Below are positions 21,900-32,443 of a DNA stretch of 64,000 bases, one piece after another. The position numbers and the translations under genes are program-made. The stretch lies in NCBI GenBank assembly GCA_001414485.1, contig LLEY01000185.1, forward strand, positions 51,953 through 115,952, read 5' to 3'. Source of the DNA: Calycina herbarum (Eukaryota > Ascomycota > Leotiomycetes > Helotiales > Pezizellaceae). Numbering within the stretch: the stretch's first letter is position 1; every line of letters begins with the position of its first letter. The notes beneath the pieces were generated by a model that saw only the letters and a list, made by a program, of their open reading frames with translations, was not told the DNA's origin and ran no database searches.

Positions 21900-24800
21900 T
21901 CTTAAGTGTAGTAGTATAGAGTAGAGGGGAACTAGAAGGGGGTGTTTAAGCCGCTTTTCCTATAGCTTTGTTAGCTATTTTATTACTATAGATTCCTATA
22001 TAACTAGGGTACTATCTTGTCTAAATCTTCCCTAGGTATAGCTAAGTAAAGCTATATACCTTATTAAAGGTCTCTTACAACGTGCTATAAGACCAGTAGG
22101 TTAGTTATAGTATAGCTTCGAGGTTGTCGAGGCAAATCTAGTACTTCGTAGCCGAGGCCTAGAAAGGGGAGTTTAGGGCTAGTTCTAGACTATGTAAGGC
22201 AGCTTTAGCTTCTGCGTTATATATCTCTAATGTTTTGTTAAAGGGGGAGAGCCTTATGTTTAGAACAACCCCTTCTCTTATAAGACATACGCTGCTACTA
22301 GTACTTTTGTCGTCTAAGTAAGAGCTGTTAGTAAATATAACTAGGTCTGTAGACGAGACAGAGGCAAGGAATTTAAGGAATTCAGCTTTGTAGGAGTCCT
22401 TATTACTACTAGGGCTTAGACCTACTATCTCGAGAAGGCGGGCCTGCCGGTTAAACCCTCTATTCTATAGGGGGTCTTATATTAGGTCGATTTCTTCTAA
22501 GGGAGAGAGGGGTTTAGAAGAGCGGTAAATAAGCCTAGCCTTTAAGCAAGGGTTATTTATATATTGTTTAAGTAGGTGAGCTAAGTTAAGTTAGCGAGTT
22601 CTAGCCTTAAATACTCTACTTTTTACTATAAGAGCGATTTTAGTAGCTAAGAAGCTAGATTCTATAAGGAGTACCGAGGTAGAGGTAGTCTTATAGACTA
22701 GGAGGATAATCCTAGTATACTTTAATACTACTCTATTTAAGAGAGTTAGGTAGTAGCTAATCTAGTTATTTATAGAGCCTACTTAGCCTGTTTCCTCCCT
22801 TGTTTAACTAGGGTACTAGGTCTCGTATCTAAAGTAGGCGATTAAGAGGATAGAAGCAGTAGTAACTTGCTTAAGCAGATAAGGAGGTAGCCTCTTATTA
22901 TATTTATTATTCCTTTAAGAGTATTAGCTATAAGTATAGCCTTGCTCGTTATTCTTTTAACATAGCTATAGAACATAAGGCAGGGGTTAAAGAAGATACT
23001 AAGCTACCTAAGCTCTTACGTAGGTTCTATTATCTTCTCTTTAACTATAATAGAAGGAGGGGGCTAGATACCTCTCTCTTTTTACTTCCTTTTATAGAAG
23101 AAGTGTATAAGTTCTGACTTCTTAGCGTCAAAAGTAATACCCTTGTCTATACCCTACTCTAGGGTGCTAGCTACCTGCTTTATAAGAGCCTTAATATTCC
23201 CTACCTTTAAGGGCCTAAAAGCAAGTAATCTAATGTCGTCTATATAACCGAATCTCTATAATACTAGAAGAGAGCTAACCACTAAGTTAAAGAAGGGCTA
23301 GATATAAAGTATAAAGAGAATAGGCGAGATAGGCGAGCCTTGAGGAAGCCTGTATTAAAGCGGGGTAGATGCTCCTATTTCCTTATCTAGTTTTACTTTT
23401 ACTAGTCTATTAGTTAAGAAAGAGGTAGCCTATTTAATAAAGCAATCTAGCTAACCTTACTCTCTTAGCCTTTTAATTAGACAACTAGGAAGTACTATAT
23501 TAAAGGCCACTTTAATATTAAGTATAAAGAGAGAGGCTTCCTATTTATCTATAAGAGCTAACTTAATATTAAAGATAAGGCAGGTAGTAAGGTTTATAGC
23601 AGCTCTTAAGAGGAGAGCCTCGAACTGGTTTTGCCTTAGGATAGAGTACTTAATAGCTATCTAAGAGGCTCTCTTTATAAGAAGCCTTTTAAGCCCCTTT
23701 CTAAGAACTAAGAGTAAAGTAATTAAGCGATATATTTAAAAGGACGACTTATCTTTCTTATTAGGCTTTAGGATAATAGTAACGATAGTAGTATAAAAGA
23801 TCTTTAGGTAGAAACCTACCTCTATATAGCCTTTGAATAAAAAGAGGACAAGATATAAGATCTATAGCTAGGCTGCTTTAAGGACTCCTGTTACTAGCTC
23901 GTCTTCTCCTAGCATAGTAGAAGCTTTCCAAAGGATCGATTCCTCGACCTCGTGTAGTATAAGGACTGCCTAGAGAAGGAACTAAGTAGAGGTAGTTAGA
24001 GTATTAAATAGAATATCCCCGACTTTAGCCTTATTTATAAGTAGCTCTTATACTAAGATCTTCTGCTTTTCTTAGATAAAGAAGCCTAGTTAGCCTACCG
24101 AGTCTCTTAGAAGAGGAGACTTATAGATTCTAGTACTCTAGTACTACTTATAAATTTTAAATATATCTTTACTCTTTATAGCTTTATTAACTAGGGTATA
24201 GAAGTATTCTCTCTTTACCTTCCGGATTTCCTGCCTTAGACTCTTATAAAGAGTCTTTAAGACTTATATACTCGTGTTAAGCCTTTATACCTGCCTTACC
24301 TCAGTAGCCGCTATATAGTACACCTTATTCTACCAGAGGTGTCTAAACCCGTGTCTAAGCCCTCGCTTAGCACTACTAAGATATACGCTATATACGCTCT
24401 TAGTAATAAATCCTGCTAGGGCCTCTAGCAAGTCCGAGTCTAGTTGCTTTATAAGTTCGTAAAGCTATTAAGTTTTAAGCTTTCCTTAAAGAGTTGTCTT
24501 AAAGGTTTTAACGTTAAGAGAGCTAAGCTTAAGAGAGGGGTTCTTTATAGTTAAGTTTCCTACATATAGGAGTTAAGTAAGAAGTAAGAAGTAGTTAGAG
24601 CTATACTCAAATATAAGGTTAACCTTAGTAGCAGCCCCTCTCTAGTAGAGGTTATTAGAATAGAAAGCTAGGTCGAGGGTATTACTAAGGTTATAAGTTC
24701 GCGTATTAGGAGGGGTAGAGAGCTATAGCCCTCTATCCTCTATCTAGTTAATAAGCGGGGAGGACTGTGTGCTTTCCTACCCTAGGAAGTCCGGCTACTA

Positions 24801-25300
24801 GAGTTAGCTCTTTAGGTTAAAGTCGCCAGCTATTAGAGTATTAGTTATAAGGATATATACTAAGCTAAGAACATGGTTAACAGCCTCTCCTGCTCCCTTA
24901 ACACCTAAAGAAGCGTTATATATATCAAGTATATAAAGTAGAGAGTCTTAAGAGGAAGTAATCTTAATATAAACAAGGTCTTAGTATTTAAGTAAGGGTA
25001 TAGTTAGTGATTATTAACTTAAGAGAATCCCTACTCCCTTTTATATAAAAGTAAAGACTCTAGAAGGGTTAATATTCTAGTTATATATAAGTATAAAGCA
25101 GGTATAGTTTAGGTGTTGTCTTATAATTTAATAGTTAATCTCCTTCTAGTAGATATATAGTTCTTAGATAAGAACTATATCTATTTGTCTAAAGTAGGCT
25201 AGTTAGAGTACTAGCTCTTAGTACTTACTAGACTTATATATGTTAATTTATAAGACTTAAAGGTAGTATTACTTAAAAGGTCCTCGTCTACTTATAAAGG
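21900..25300 (-). pseudogene. LINE ORF2: endonuclease, reverse transcriptase, RNase H
   Basis: Read on minus. Endonuclease runs from about 25,270 to 24,560, with ELVLQLAYFRQIDIVLI-like sequence, DIYNASLG, and AGDFNL followed by PDFLG at about 24,840-24,780 (the GDFNLHHPxW motif with stops at His/Trp codons). RT lies at about 24,200-22,800, including a segment near 23,350-23,300 matching QGSPISPILF with RIP changes, and GYIDDIRLLAF at 23,218-23,247, the intact YxDD-type catalytic box. RNase H is at about 22,345-21,950 with VIFTNSSYLDDKST and EIYNAEAKAAL. Scattered in-frame stops make it non-functional. In an intact copy it nicks target DNA and copies the RNA. Confidence 0.88.
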
Positions 25301-26508
25301 AGAGAGGTAAGGGTCTAGGCTCCCTAGTTAAGAAGAGGGGTTCAAAAGCAGGGAAAAGGCGCTTATAGAAGCCTCTTTACTTAGTTATAATAAGTTCGAG
25401 GAGAGGGTAGAGATAGTAGAGCAGCTTATTTCAGTATCTACGTTATTATAGAACGAGTCTTCCTCTTTTCTTAGGCGAATCTCGTTATATACTTATTATA
25501 TAGATCTCTTATTCTCTATTAAAGATAGGGGTCTAGAAGCTTTTAGCCGGAGTTAGTACGCAGGGTTATCTAAGACATAAGGGCTGTTATAGTATAGGTA
25601 TTTTAATTTATATTAAGAGTACTTTATACACTTTAGGTAGAAGGCTTCTAAGTGTTTCATACTGCTATATAGGCAGCATCGTTGATTTTTACTATAGTTT
25701 CGTAAGTTATACTACTTCTAGTACTTTAAGCACTGAATTACAGTAGAGACTTTAGGAAGACGCTTAAGAAAGGCTCTGCTACCTAGGAGTAATATTATAT
25801 CTAGGATAGCGGAAGGACCTCTTACGTCCTCTTCTTTAAAGAAGACAATCTAGGTAGTATAAAACAGCTCGTTTAAGAGAGAGCTAGCAGCTATATTAAC
25901 TTTTATAGGTACTATTCTAATTCGTTCCTTTATTACTATAGCTACTACTTCAGCTATAGTAGAGATAAGAGTTAAAAGAATCGCTTCTTCTTCGCTAATC
26001 TAGACAGTTTCTATACTTTAAGGTATACCTGTTACACGGTATACTACCTAGTCTTATAAGACCTCTATTTTAGCTATAGTAAATAGGGTTTGGATATAGG
26101 CCCTCTTTGTTATTAAAAGAGTATCTAGAGCTTCTTTATCTTTAGAGACAATGGTGAAACTAGATTTAACCGAGAGTACTTCTTATACTAGCTCTTTATA
26201 GCCTATTTTTAGGTTGCAAAGTGTAAGAAAGATAGCTTAGGCGGAGTAGTTCCTGTTAGGAGAGTCCTAGGAGAGTCGGATAAAGACTCTAAGATTAGAT
26301 TTAGCTGGTGTTCTCTTATTCTTCTATAGCTTAAAGGTAGTAGAAGAGAGAGGTGATATAGTTATTGTTATTATTATTATTATACTTATAGCTTTAGCTT
26401 TGTTTTTAGGCGCTAAGGCATTCCTTATAGTCTGTGTATATGAAATTTTCCTTACAGGGCCTAGAGAGGAGGAGGGAGTCGACAAGGGCGTAGAGGCGTC
26501 CTTATACT

Positions 26509-26513
26509 CTAAG
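26509..26513. repeat. Left 5-bp target duplication of the TRIM element
   Basis: ctaag directly precedes the LTR at 26,514 and recurs at 27,148-27,152 directly after the other LTR. Confidence 0.9.
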
Positions 26514-26647
26514 TGTTGCAAAAATGCTTTTGAATTGTGCCTCAAACCTCTTAAATAGAGGAAGAGAAAGAATGTATTTATATACAAATTTACAATTCTA
26601 GAATGTTCTAGATCACGTGTTACTGATTCTAAGCGATTCCAGCAACA
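26514..26647 (-). repeat. 3' LTR of the TRIM element
   Basis: 134 bp, starting TGTTGCAAAA and ending CCAGCAACA on plus. It contains the CACGTG motif in gatcacgtgtt. It differs from the partner at 27,015 only near the first bases and at one C/T position. Confidence 0.88.
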
Positions 26648-26817
26648 CTCCCCCTGAATCAGTACACACCCTGAATCAGTATATAGGGATAGATACCCTG
26701 GAGTAAAAAACCCTCCTTCTAAATTCCAGTGGACCTCCAACAGAAGGGGAAAACCATAGGTATATAAGTAAACTGTACGTCTTTCACCCGAGTATTTAGA
26801 GAGGTGGGATGTTCCTC

Positions 26818-26881
26818 CGGTTCTTATTTTATAAGGAGACCGACTCCTTCGGTTTTTGTTTTATAAGGAGACCGACTCCTT
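26818..26881. repeat. Two 32-bp tandem units with hairpin inside the TRIM element
   Basis: Each unit ends in aaggagaccgactcctt, where AAGGAG and CTCCTT can pair around a 5-base loop. The two units differ at two or three positions. They lie in the middle of the element where no ORF is expected. Confidence 0.8.
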
Positions 26882-27014
26882 ATGCGTACAGGTGCTTTGA
26901 TTACGCAGGTTGCCTAGCTATTCTAGTCTTATCCAGATCTGCGGGAGAACACAGCATTTTGTCCTTACTGTACTGTAATACGCGCGAGCGCTACAGTAAC
27001 CAGCATTGCTACCA

Positions 27015-27147
27015 TGTGAAAAAATGCTTTTGAATTGTGCCTCAAACCTCTTAAATAGAGGAAGAGAAAGAATGTATTTATATACAAATTTACAATTCCA
27101 GAATGTTCTAGATCACGTGTTACTGATTCTAAGCGATTCCAGCAACA
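27015..27147 (-). repeat. 5' LTR of the TRIM element
   Basis: 133 bp, starting tgtgaaaaaatgc on plus and ending agcaaca. It is followed by the target duplication ctaag and, on the inner side, by the presumed primer-binding site (27,014 downward on minus). Confidence 0.88.
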
Positions 27148-27574
27148 CTAAGTAAGTATTAAGGGCTAAAGGAAGTAGAGGTAAGGTCTCTTTAGTAAAT
27201 GCCTGGTGGAAAGAAAGGCTGAGGTCGGCTACTTGAGTGTAAAAGGCTCGGAGGAAGGGCAAGAGTTCTAGAGGGGCACTATCGAGAGTAGTGCTAAGGT
27301 GGTGGTCTATAGCTTCTCCAATCCCTCCAAAGAAGGTTTAGGCTATAGCTCTATGTTCAAGAGCTCTAGTGGTCTTGGAGACGAAGTGTTGTTAGATGTT
27401 CGGGATAGAGGGAATCGGGCGAACCCCCCCCCTCCTTATGCCCCTTCCCAGAGGCGTAGGCGAGGACGGAGGCCCTCCTAAGAGAGACTCCATAGAAGGA
27501 ATTTAGCTTATTAAGCGGAAGCAAGAGAGATTGAGCTTTTTAGAACAAAAATTTCAATCTGCGAAAAAAGGTGT

Positions 27575-27591
27575 GTCGTTGATGTATAAAT
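27575..27591. repeat. Right target-site duplication of the LINE
   Basis: Identical 17-base copy of 21,198-21,214, at the 5' end of the LINE. Confidence 0.92.
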
Positions 27592-27991
27592 AATTGTAAT
27601 AATAAAGCATAATACGACGTTTGAAAATCAATTCAGGAAATACTCCACGGGAACCGGGATGTATCTCTGAATCATGTAGTTCTTTTTCTAATATCCTCCG
27701 GAGCCCATCTGAAAAGAGAAAAATTGACAGCTGTGGATCCCAAGTACGTGAGAAGGAAGATGGACTTATGGACTTATGGACTTGTAGATTTCTGTGACTA
27801 TGGCTATTTGCATAAAATCATAAATGATCGTGATACGTTCCCACATGTATTGACCCTAGTAGCCCCCCTTCAGTACCCCGAAACTCGACGAGGAAATTTC
27901 ATGTATCTTAGCTCTCATCGTCGGACTATTTTTCTTTCTCCGACTCAAACAACCAGTATCCAACCACGGGCGACACGGTATCTAGACCAGT
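27592..27991. other. Intergenic, LINE to DUF4419 gene
   Basis: Probably the 3' UTR of the DUF4419 gene. It includes a short run of atggactt copies at 27,761-27,785. A 100-codon plus-strand ORF here is antisense to the gene end and has no support. Confidence 0.5.
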
Positions 27992-29343
27992 CTAACCGGG
28001 CTTTTCGTGCAAATCCTTGCCGCTAGAAGTAACCTTGATACCGACTGAGCCAGAGACCATGGTAGTATACATCTCACTTCCGTTGATATCGATCTTGACT
28101 GGAACGGAGAACCATCCGCTAGGAACTTCGGAAACATTAAAGTTTCTGTATTCTGTGCCATCAAGCTCAAGAATGGTGCTGTCTCTACCACTTCGATAAA
28201 TCTTAGCACCCTGTTCATTGAAGAAACAGAATGCAGTGAGCCATCCCTAGAATTTGTAAGTTTTATTGAGGATTATAACTGGTATTAGACCTACACATAG
28301 ATTTTGCGATCCGGACCCCTCAAATCCGTAGTGAGCAATCTTTCGCCAGAAATTTGTGATATCTACTGAGGTAGGATAATCGAAGGTGGACACAAAGCGT
28401 ACGAGAACTGGACGTAGAAGAGCATACCATTCCTTGGGTTCATCACCAAAAGTTACGAGCCGTTCTGCCTTTGCAACGAGCTTCTCCCACTATAAGCAAA
28501 TTAGTATACGTTTGTGTATTGACAAAAACATGCGCAGTAGTCAGGAAGAACTCGACCTGCTCCGGACTGCAAAATCGTGTGTTGAGAAGGGGGAACAAAT
28601 TGAAAGCTTGCGCACATCTTCTTTCTCGCCTAATAACGTCACCGACGGCAAACCACACAACATAGTGGCCGCATGACTGAAGTATTTTTGAAGGGAAGCC
28701 ATCATGGCCACCGATGAGATGATGCGATCGGTTTCATTTGTAGTCGTGAAGCTGGGAAGAATCCAATTTTTCAAAGCTGGGTCTTTGATGTTGTTGCTAA
28801 TTTGTTCAGTCATAAGTGAGGCAAACTTTTCCCAGTCTTTGCCTAGAGATCCACTTCCATGAACTAGAGGTTCATATTAGCAAGTTCTCATTATTCTCAT
28901 ATTAGTAACTGTAACGGACCTGTATCTATTGCAACAACCAGTTCCTTCTTTCCTTCGTGGGCTACAAACATCTCTCGGAGTTCCTCTGCGTGAGCATTGA
29001 CGTAGGCGCTGAATTGTGTGAGGATGCTAATCCAAACCTCATCTGGGCGGAGAATGAGATGATGATGATTGTTGTAGGCTCGCAAGGCACCCTGAACGAA
29101 ACCGTTGGGGTGAGAATATATCTTCTCATTCGATATATCGCTGAAGGAAGTTTGCAAGATATGATTGTTCTTGAGTTTTGCTGCTGCTGATCTGCATGAC
29201 TTCTCTAGAAGCTCCCTCGGGCTGCTGATTGAGTTAAAAGACATGAGTTGATTGGCACCATGTGGTGCAGGGTGAACGGTGACAGGCATGCTGAGGTTGC
29301 TTGAAGGACGCCTATGATAGAAATATGATGGGCTGTGGTACAT
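27992..29343 (-). CDS. DUF4419 domain protein, four exons
   Basis: Spliced product of 373 aa from 29343-28920, 28863-28616, 28489-28295 and 28246-27992. Introns of 56, 126 and 48 bp have GT-AG ends and splicing restores one frame. The DUF4419 signature is strong: NGFVQGALRAYNNHHHLILR, PDEVWISILTQFSAYVNAHA, EELREMFVAHEGKKEL near residues 80-135, then MTEQI, CGLPSVTLLGEKED joined to WEKLVAKAERLVTFGDEP, WYALLRPVLVRFV, and GWLTAFCFF. The biochemical role of DUF4419 is not known to me; fungi often carry several paralogues. The first ATG (29,343) lies only about 20 bp below a TATAAA-like box at about 29,360, so the true start may be the Met at 29,289 (MPVTVHPAPHGAN), giving 355 aa. The gene appears intact. 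Confidence 0.88.
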
Positions 29344-30385
29344 AAGGTTGCAAAGGCACTTTTATAAAGCGTGCAGTTTAACTTATAGACCGAGCTTGTT
29401 AGTCATAGCATGCCACGTGGTGATTCGTTTTGTAATTCACTCCATGTTTGCAGGCAAGCACATGAAGAGTGGCACACTTCCATTACCTTCCGCACATTTT
29501 GCTACGCCAGTAACATTATATTCACTTTTTGGAATACACCTCGGATTAAGATTGATAGAAACCGAGGAGGTTCGTATCAAACAGCGCGTATTGCTTGGAC
29601 CAAGTAAAAGTTTGCACAGCCTTTGAACTACGAGCCAAACGATTGATGAACTGACATCGGAGGACCGAAAAGGATTCATATCTCGGGTTTGTCCGTCTAC
29701 TCAGCAACTACACCTGTTCTGAATCGTTTACCCTACGTGCCTCTCTCTCTTCCTAGTGTCGTATCTCAAGTACTAAAAAGTCATATTTCCGGAAATAAAT
29801 CAACCCGCTTCGGTACCTAGTACCGTACTCCCCAACGCAGCACAAATATCGAGACTCTATTCACTGGATTATAATCTCGATACCCTATCGTCTCGAGAGA
29901 AATGAACGGAGGTCTTGGCATAAGGTGCAATTTTAAGCGACTACGAATAACACATTAGGAAGCGAAGGAATAAACAGGAAAGGGCGAGGCTATGACGTGG
30001 AGAGATTGAATACTCCCTTCTTTTGCAAATTGATTTGTTGTATCTAATGACTTATCGTTAAGCCACACAGTTACTAGCGTGATATTGACAATATATCTAT
30101 GGCTCCGAAAACCTTTCCAGATCTTCTCCTCTTAAACCAAAACACAACACATTTTACAAGTACCAAAGAAATCAACAAACTTTTACCGCGGCACGGGCAT
30201 GTCCAGACTTCAAGTCACTTCATACGAAATGGATCAAGCAAGACGTATGTACGAACTCTCCTCATATCAAACATTGAGCTTACGGTGATTGTAGCGTCAC
30301 TCCCCCGATTCGTAACCTCAGGTCTCGGCCTAGGTCGCCGTAAGTCTAGACGAGAGATGTTCGAAGAATCCACTCTTGACTATTC
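29344..30385. other. Intergenic between divergent genes
   Basis: Shared 5' region of the minus-strand DUF4419 gene and the plus-strand orphan. A TATAAA-like box (minus) is at about 29,357-29,366. ORFs at 29,348-29,679 occur on both strands with no domain. An ATG at 30,099 opens 121 codons upstream of the orphan gene but runs through its first intron, so it is not called. Confidence 0.5.
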
Positions 30386-30903
30386 ATGGCGGCAATCTCT
30401 CGCAGCCCATCATCAGCCATTGGCACTGCTACTCACCGTAAGTGATCTCAAAGCACAGTGGTGAATTGTGTTGTCAATACTGACACTCCCTTCAGCTGAA
30501 ATGTCTCGCACAATGTCTTCTCAGAGCGTCCAAGAAAGAGGTAAGATGAGCCCAACTATCTTCAGGTTCACTCCGGCATCAACTGACTTTGATACTAGCT
30601 ACCGTTACCACTTCGGCTCTGACTATCCCCGAGATTGGCGGCAAGCTTTTCATGTACTACGATCTCAACAAAGTCGCCGCACCAATTCTCTCGTCTCCCG
30701 CTCGCCAAATTGCCAACTCGTCAGTTAAGAAGATGGACAACACCACGCAAGCGATGAGTATCGTCGAACCCGAGGATCTTAGACGCACCACAACCACTAG
30801 AGTCATACAAAATGTCAGTATTACTGGCAGCACCAACAGCGCAACTCGGCCCCGCCCGGCCAAACGCATGACCGAAGTTCTGGGCACAGTTGGTTGCTGG
30901 TAA
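30386..30903 (+). CDS. Hypothetical protein, three exons (133 aa)
   Basis: Exons 30386-30437, 30496-30540 and 30599-30903. Both introns are 58 bp with GTAAGT/GTAAGA donors, a CTGAC branch point and a CAG or TAG acceptor, and joining them gives one 133-aa frame starting MAAISRSPSSAIGTATH. The middle reads TVTTSALTIPEIGGKLFMYY and DLNKVAAPILSSPARQIAN. There is no signal peptide, membrane segment or known domain; the C-terminal third is Thr/Arg-rich and ends LGTVGCW. The well-formed introns are the main evidence that it is a gene. Function unknown; exon 1 could extend upstream if an additional intron is used. Confidence 0.6.
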
Positions 30904-31204
30904 ACATTCATGGGAGTTCACATGACTGGATGGGTCTGGACCTGGAAAGTCATTTTCATTTGGGTTCGGAATAAGCCCGCTCCATGTTCTGATTACTTTG
31001 CTTGCTTAGTTTTCGTTCGAATTAGCGGCTTCAATAAACTTGATTCACCAAATACTGTCTTGGCGTGATTATTTTTGAGATACTCGTTCATATTGTTGTA
31101 AGATGGATGAAGACTCGCCAACGTAACCATGAAACCTGTCATCATTGATTGTTTTTAACTATTCCTAATTGATTCTGCCTTCAGCATCAAAGATTCATGC
31201 CCTC
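30904..31204. other. Intergenic between convergent genes
   Basis: 3' flanks of the plus-strand orphan and the minus-strand 185-aa gene. No further feature seen. Confidence 0.5.
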
Positions 31205-31814
31205 TTACTCTCGCTCAATTCTTGTTCCGGACCATCTCAATCCACATGGGCAGGTTGGCTGTTCAACACCCGGCCGCAAACTTTCTCTCAGCCAAATCAA
31301 AGTTTTCCGTTCCTCCTCAATAAACTTCTCATCAAATCCATAAGCATTATCTTCTAACTCTGCCTCTGCTTTGTCTATATTCTCTTCGGTAGTATCAATA
31401 CGTCGCCGGGCCATATCCAGAACCAGAGACTTCTTTGGTGGTGCGTCTCCTGGACCGCCCCATGCGAGGTGGTGTTCCCTCAAGTCCTCGCATTCAAATG
31501 CTAATCTCTGTTAGCCATAAAACTATCCGGTTCGTCTTATACTTGAAGGTGATCAACGAACAATGAGGGAAGAAAGTTGCGCCACATCTTTCGTACGCTT
31601 CAACATTGGTGGTAGGTGGGTTTGGGTCGTGATCGAAAAGTGCATTGTATCTCGCCAGATTCTCATGGTTTTCGAACAAAACGTATCTTCCAGGGCCTTT
31701 GTTTCCTTGGGCGTCTGGTACGCCTCTGAAGCCTAATTGCATCGGTGTTCCGTAATGAGGACGAAGAGAGGCATTGTCAGCCTTGTGGATCGCAGGTGGA
31801 GATTGAGACATCAT
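31205..31814 (-). CDS. Hypothetical protein (185 aa) sharing a domain with the repeat protein at 34,651
   Basis: Exons 31814-31558 and 31505-31205 with a 52-bp intron (GTTGAT donor, AACAGAG acceptor) give 185 aa from MMSQSPPAIHK. There is no signal peptide. Residues about 43-86 (GRYVLFENHENLARYN..., then DPNPP and GATFFPHC) align with the domain before the repeats in the gene at 34,651-36,479: G-x-x-VL, EN, R, A, D, P, GATF and HC are shared at the same spacing. After the intron the protein is charged (DIARRR-like, TTEENIDKAEAELEDN, FIEEERKTLIWLRESL), probably helical, and ends with a CPCGLRW motif. Family not recognised. The shared domain suggests a common origin or a protein-protein role, which is inference. 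Confidence 0.68.
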
Positions 31815-32443
31815 GAATTACACAAATATATGCATCAACGTTGAAGAAAGGATGTGATAGTGTAAGAAGAGAAAGAAGATGGTGTGAGGCCGATGGCCCT
31901 TTTGTAGGGAATTATTACGTACAGTAGGCAGTTGGTGGCGTGTTGGTCTGTCAGCTGCAAGATCCTTGCACTTGCAGTGATCTTCTAAATAATAATAGGT
32001 ATGAAAGAAAAAGCCGGGAGAGTGAATTCCAGGTGGCAAAGTGATTGGTAGCGGATTTTCTTGCCATCTTTGGACACCTTGGCGTGATCGGCTACAATAT
32101 ATATTCTAACCTGTCTTTATTTGAGGTGCCTAGTATGTTAATTATTCTCAATATTTAAGGTTTTTCGCCGCGCAGGTAGAATTTGAAGACATCGCTTCAT
32201 TGCATGAATCGGAAATATCAAGATTTGTTATAGTAAGTGCTAGATCTAGGAAAGCAAATAAAGGTCCAATGAAACAAAAACAAAATAGAACGCCGTACAA
32301 AATATCAAAAGGTAAAGACCGACGTCCCGACTAAACTGCAACCACATAGCCACCCAAGTAAAACGCAGAACAAAATAACAGCATACAACTCTCGAATTTC
32401 AAGAGACGGCATTCTCAACCCTATGTTGTCTCCCTTGGGGAAT
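31815..32443. other. Intergenic, 185-aa gene to small secreted gene
   Basis: 5' flank of the minus-strand 185-aa gene and 3' flank of the minus-strand secreted-protein gene. A minus-strand open frame 32,305-32,508 overlaps the last exon of the secreted protein in another frame and has no ATG. No other feature. Confidence 0.5.

Larger units (their letters stand above)
26514..27147 (-). mobile_element. TRIM-like non-autonomous LTR element (634 bp) inside the LINE
   Basis: Two LTRs of 134 and 133 bp with TGTTG/CAACA ends flank 367 bp and sit between 5-bp target duplications (ctaag). Read on minus, the sequence next to the right LTR begins TGGTAGC, matching the 3' end of initiator tRNA-Met as a primer-binding site, and the sequence before the left LTR is cagggggag, a polypurine tract. 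There is no coding capacity for gag or pol. The LTRs are almost identical and CpA/TpG are not depleted, so the insertion is recent. It must be mobilised by an autonomous LTR element elsewhere. Confidence 0.88.
25600..27480 (-). pseudogene. LINE ORF1 (gag-like, zinc knuckles), interrupted by TRIM
   Basis: Read on minus. The N-terminal part runs from about 27,480 to 27,153, is broken by the TRIM element, and continues below 26,509 with sequence like KDASTPLSTPSSSLGPVRKI and RTPAKSNLRVFIRLS. Near 25,745-25,640 a CCHC zinc-knuckle region is readable (QCLKY, YNLRNYSKNQRCCLY), with Cys-to-Tyr changes typical of RIP. ORF1 proteins bind LINE RNA. Stops and the insertion make it dead. Confidence 0.75.
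21215..27574 (-). mobile_element. Tad-like LINE (non-LTR retrotransposon), full length
   Basis: A minus-strand LINE of about 6.4 kb, including the 634-bp TRIM insertion and its 5-bp duplication. The 3' tail is a (TTTA)n run on the plus strand (21,215-21,236), the usual (TAAA)n tail of Tad-clade elements. Order from the 5' end: ORF1 with zinc knuckles, ORF2 with apurinic-type endonuclease, RT, then RNase H. It is bounded by a 17-bp target duplication and therefore not 5'-truncated. RIP stops are present but fewer than in the AT-rich blocks. It inserted between the M28 relic and the DUF4419 gene. Confidence 0.92.

Noticed and set aside
29348..29679. Overlapping ORFs on both strands upstream of the DUF4419 gene
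   Set aside because: Short, mutually overlapping, no domains; the region is the shared 5' flank of two divergent genes.
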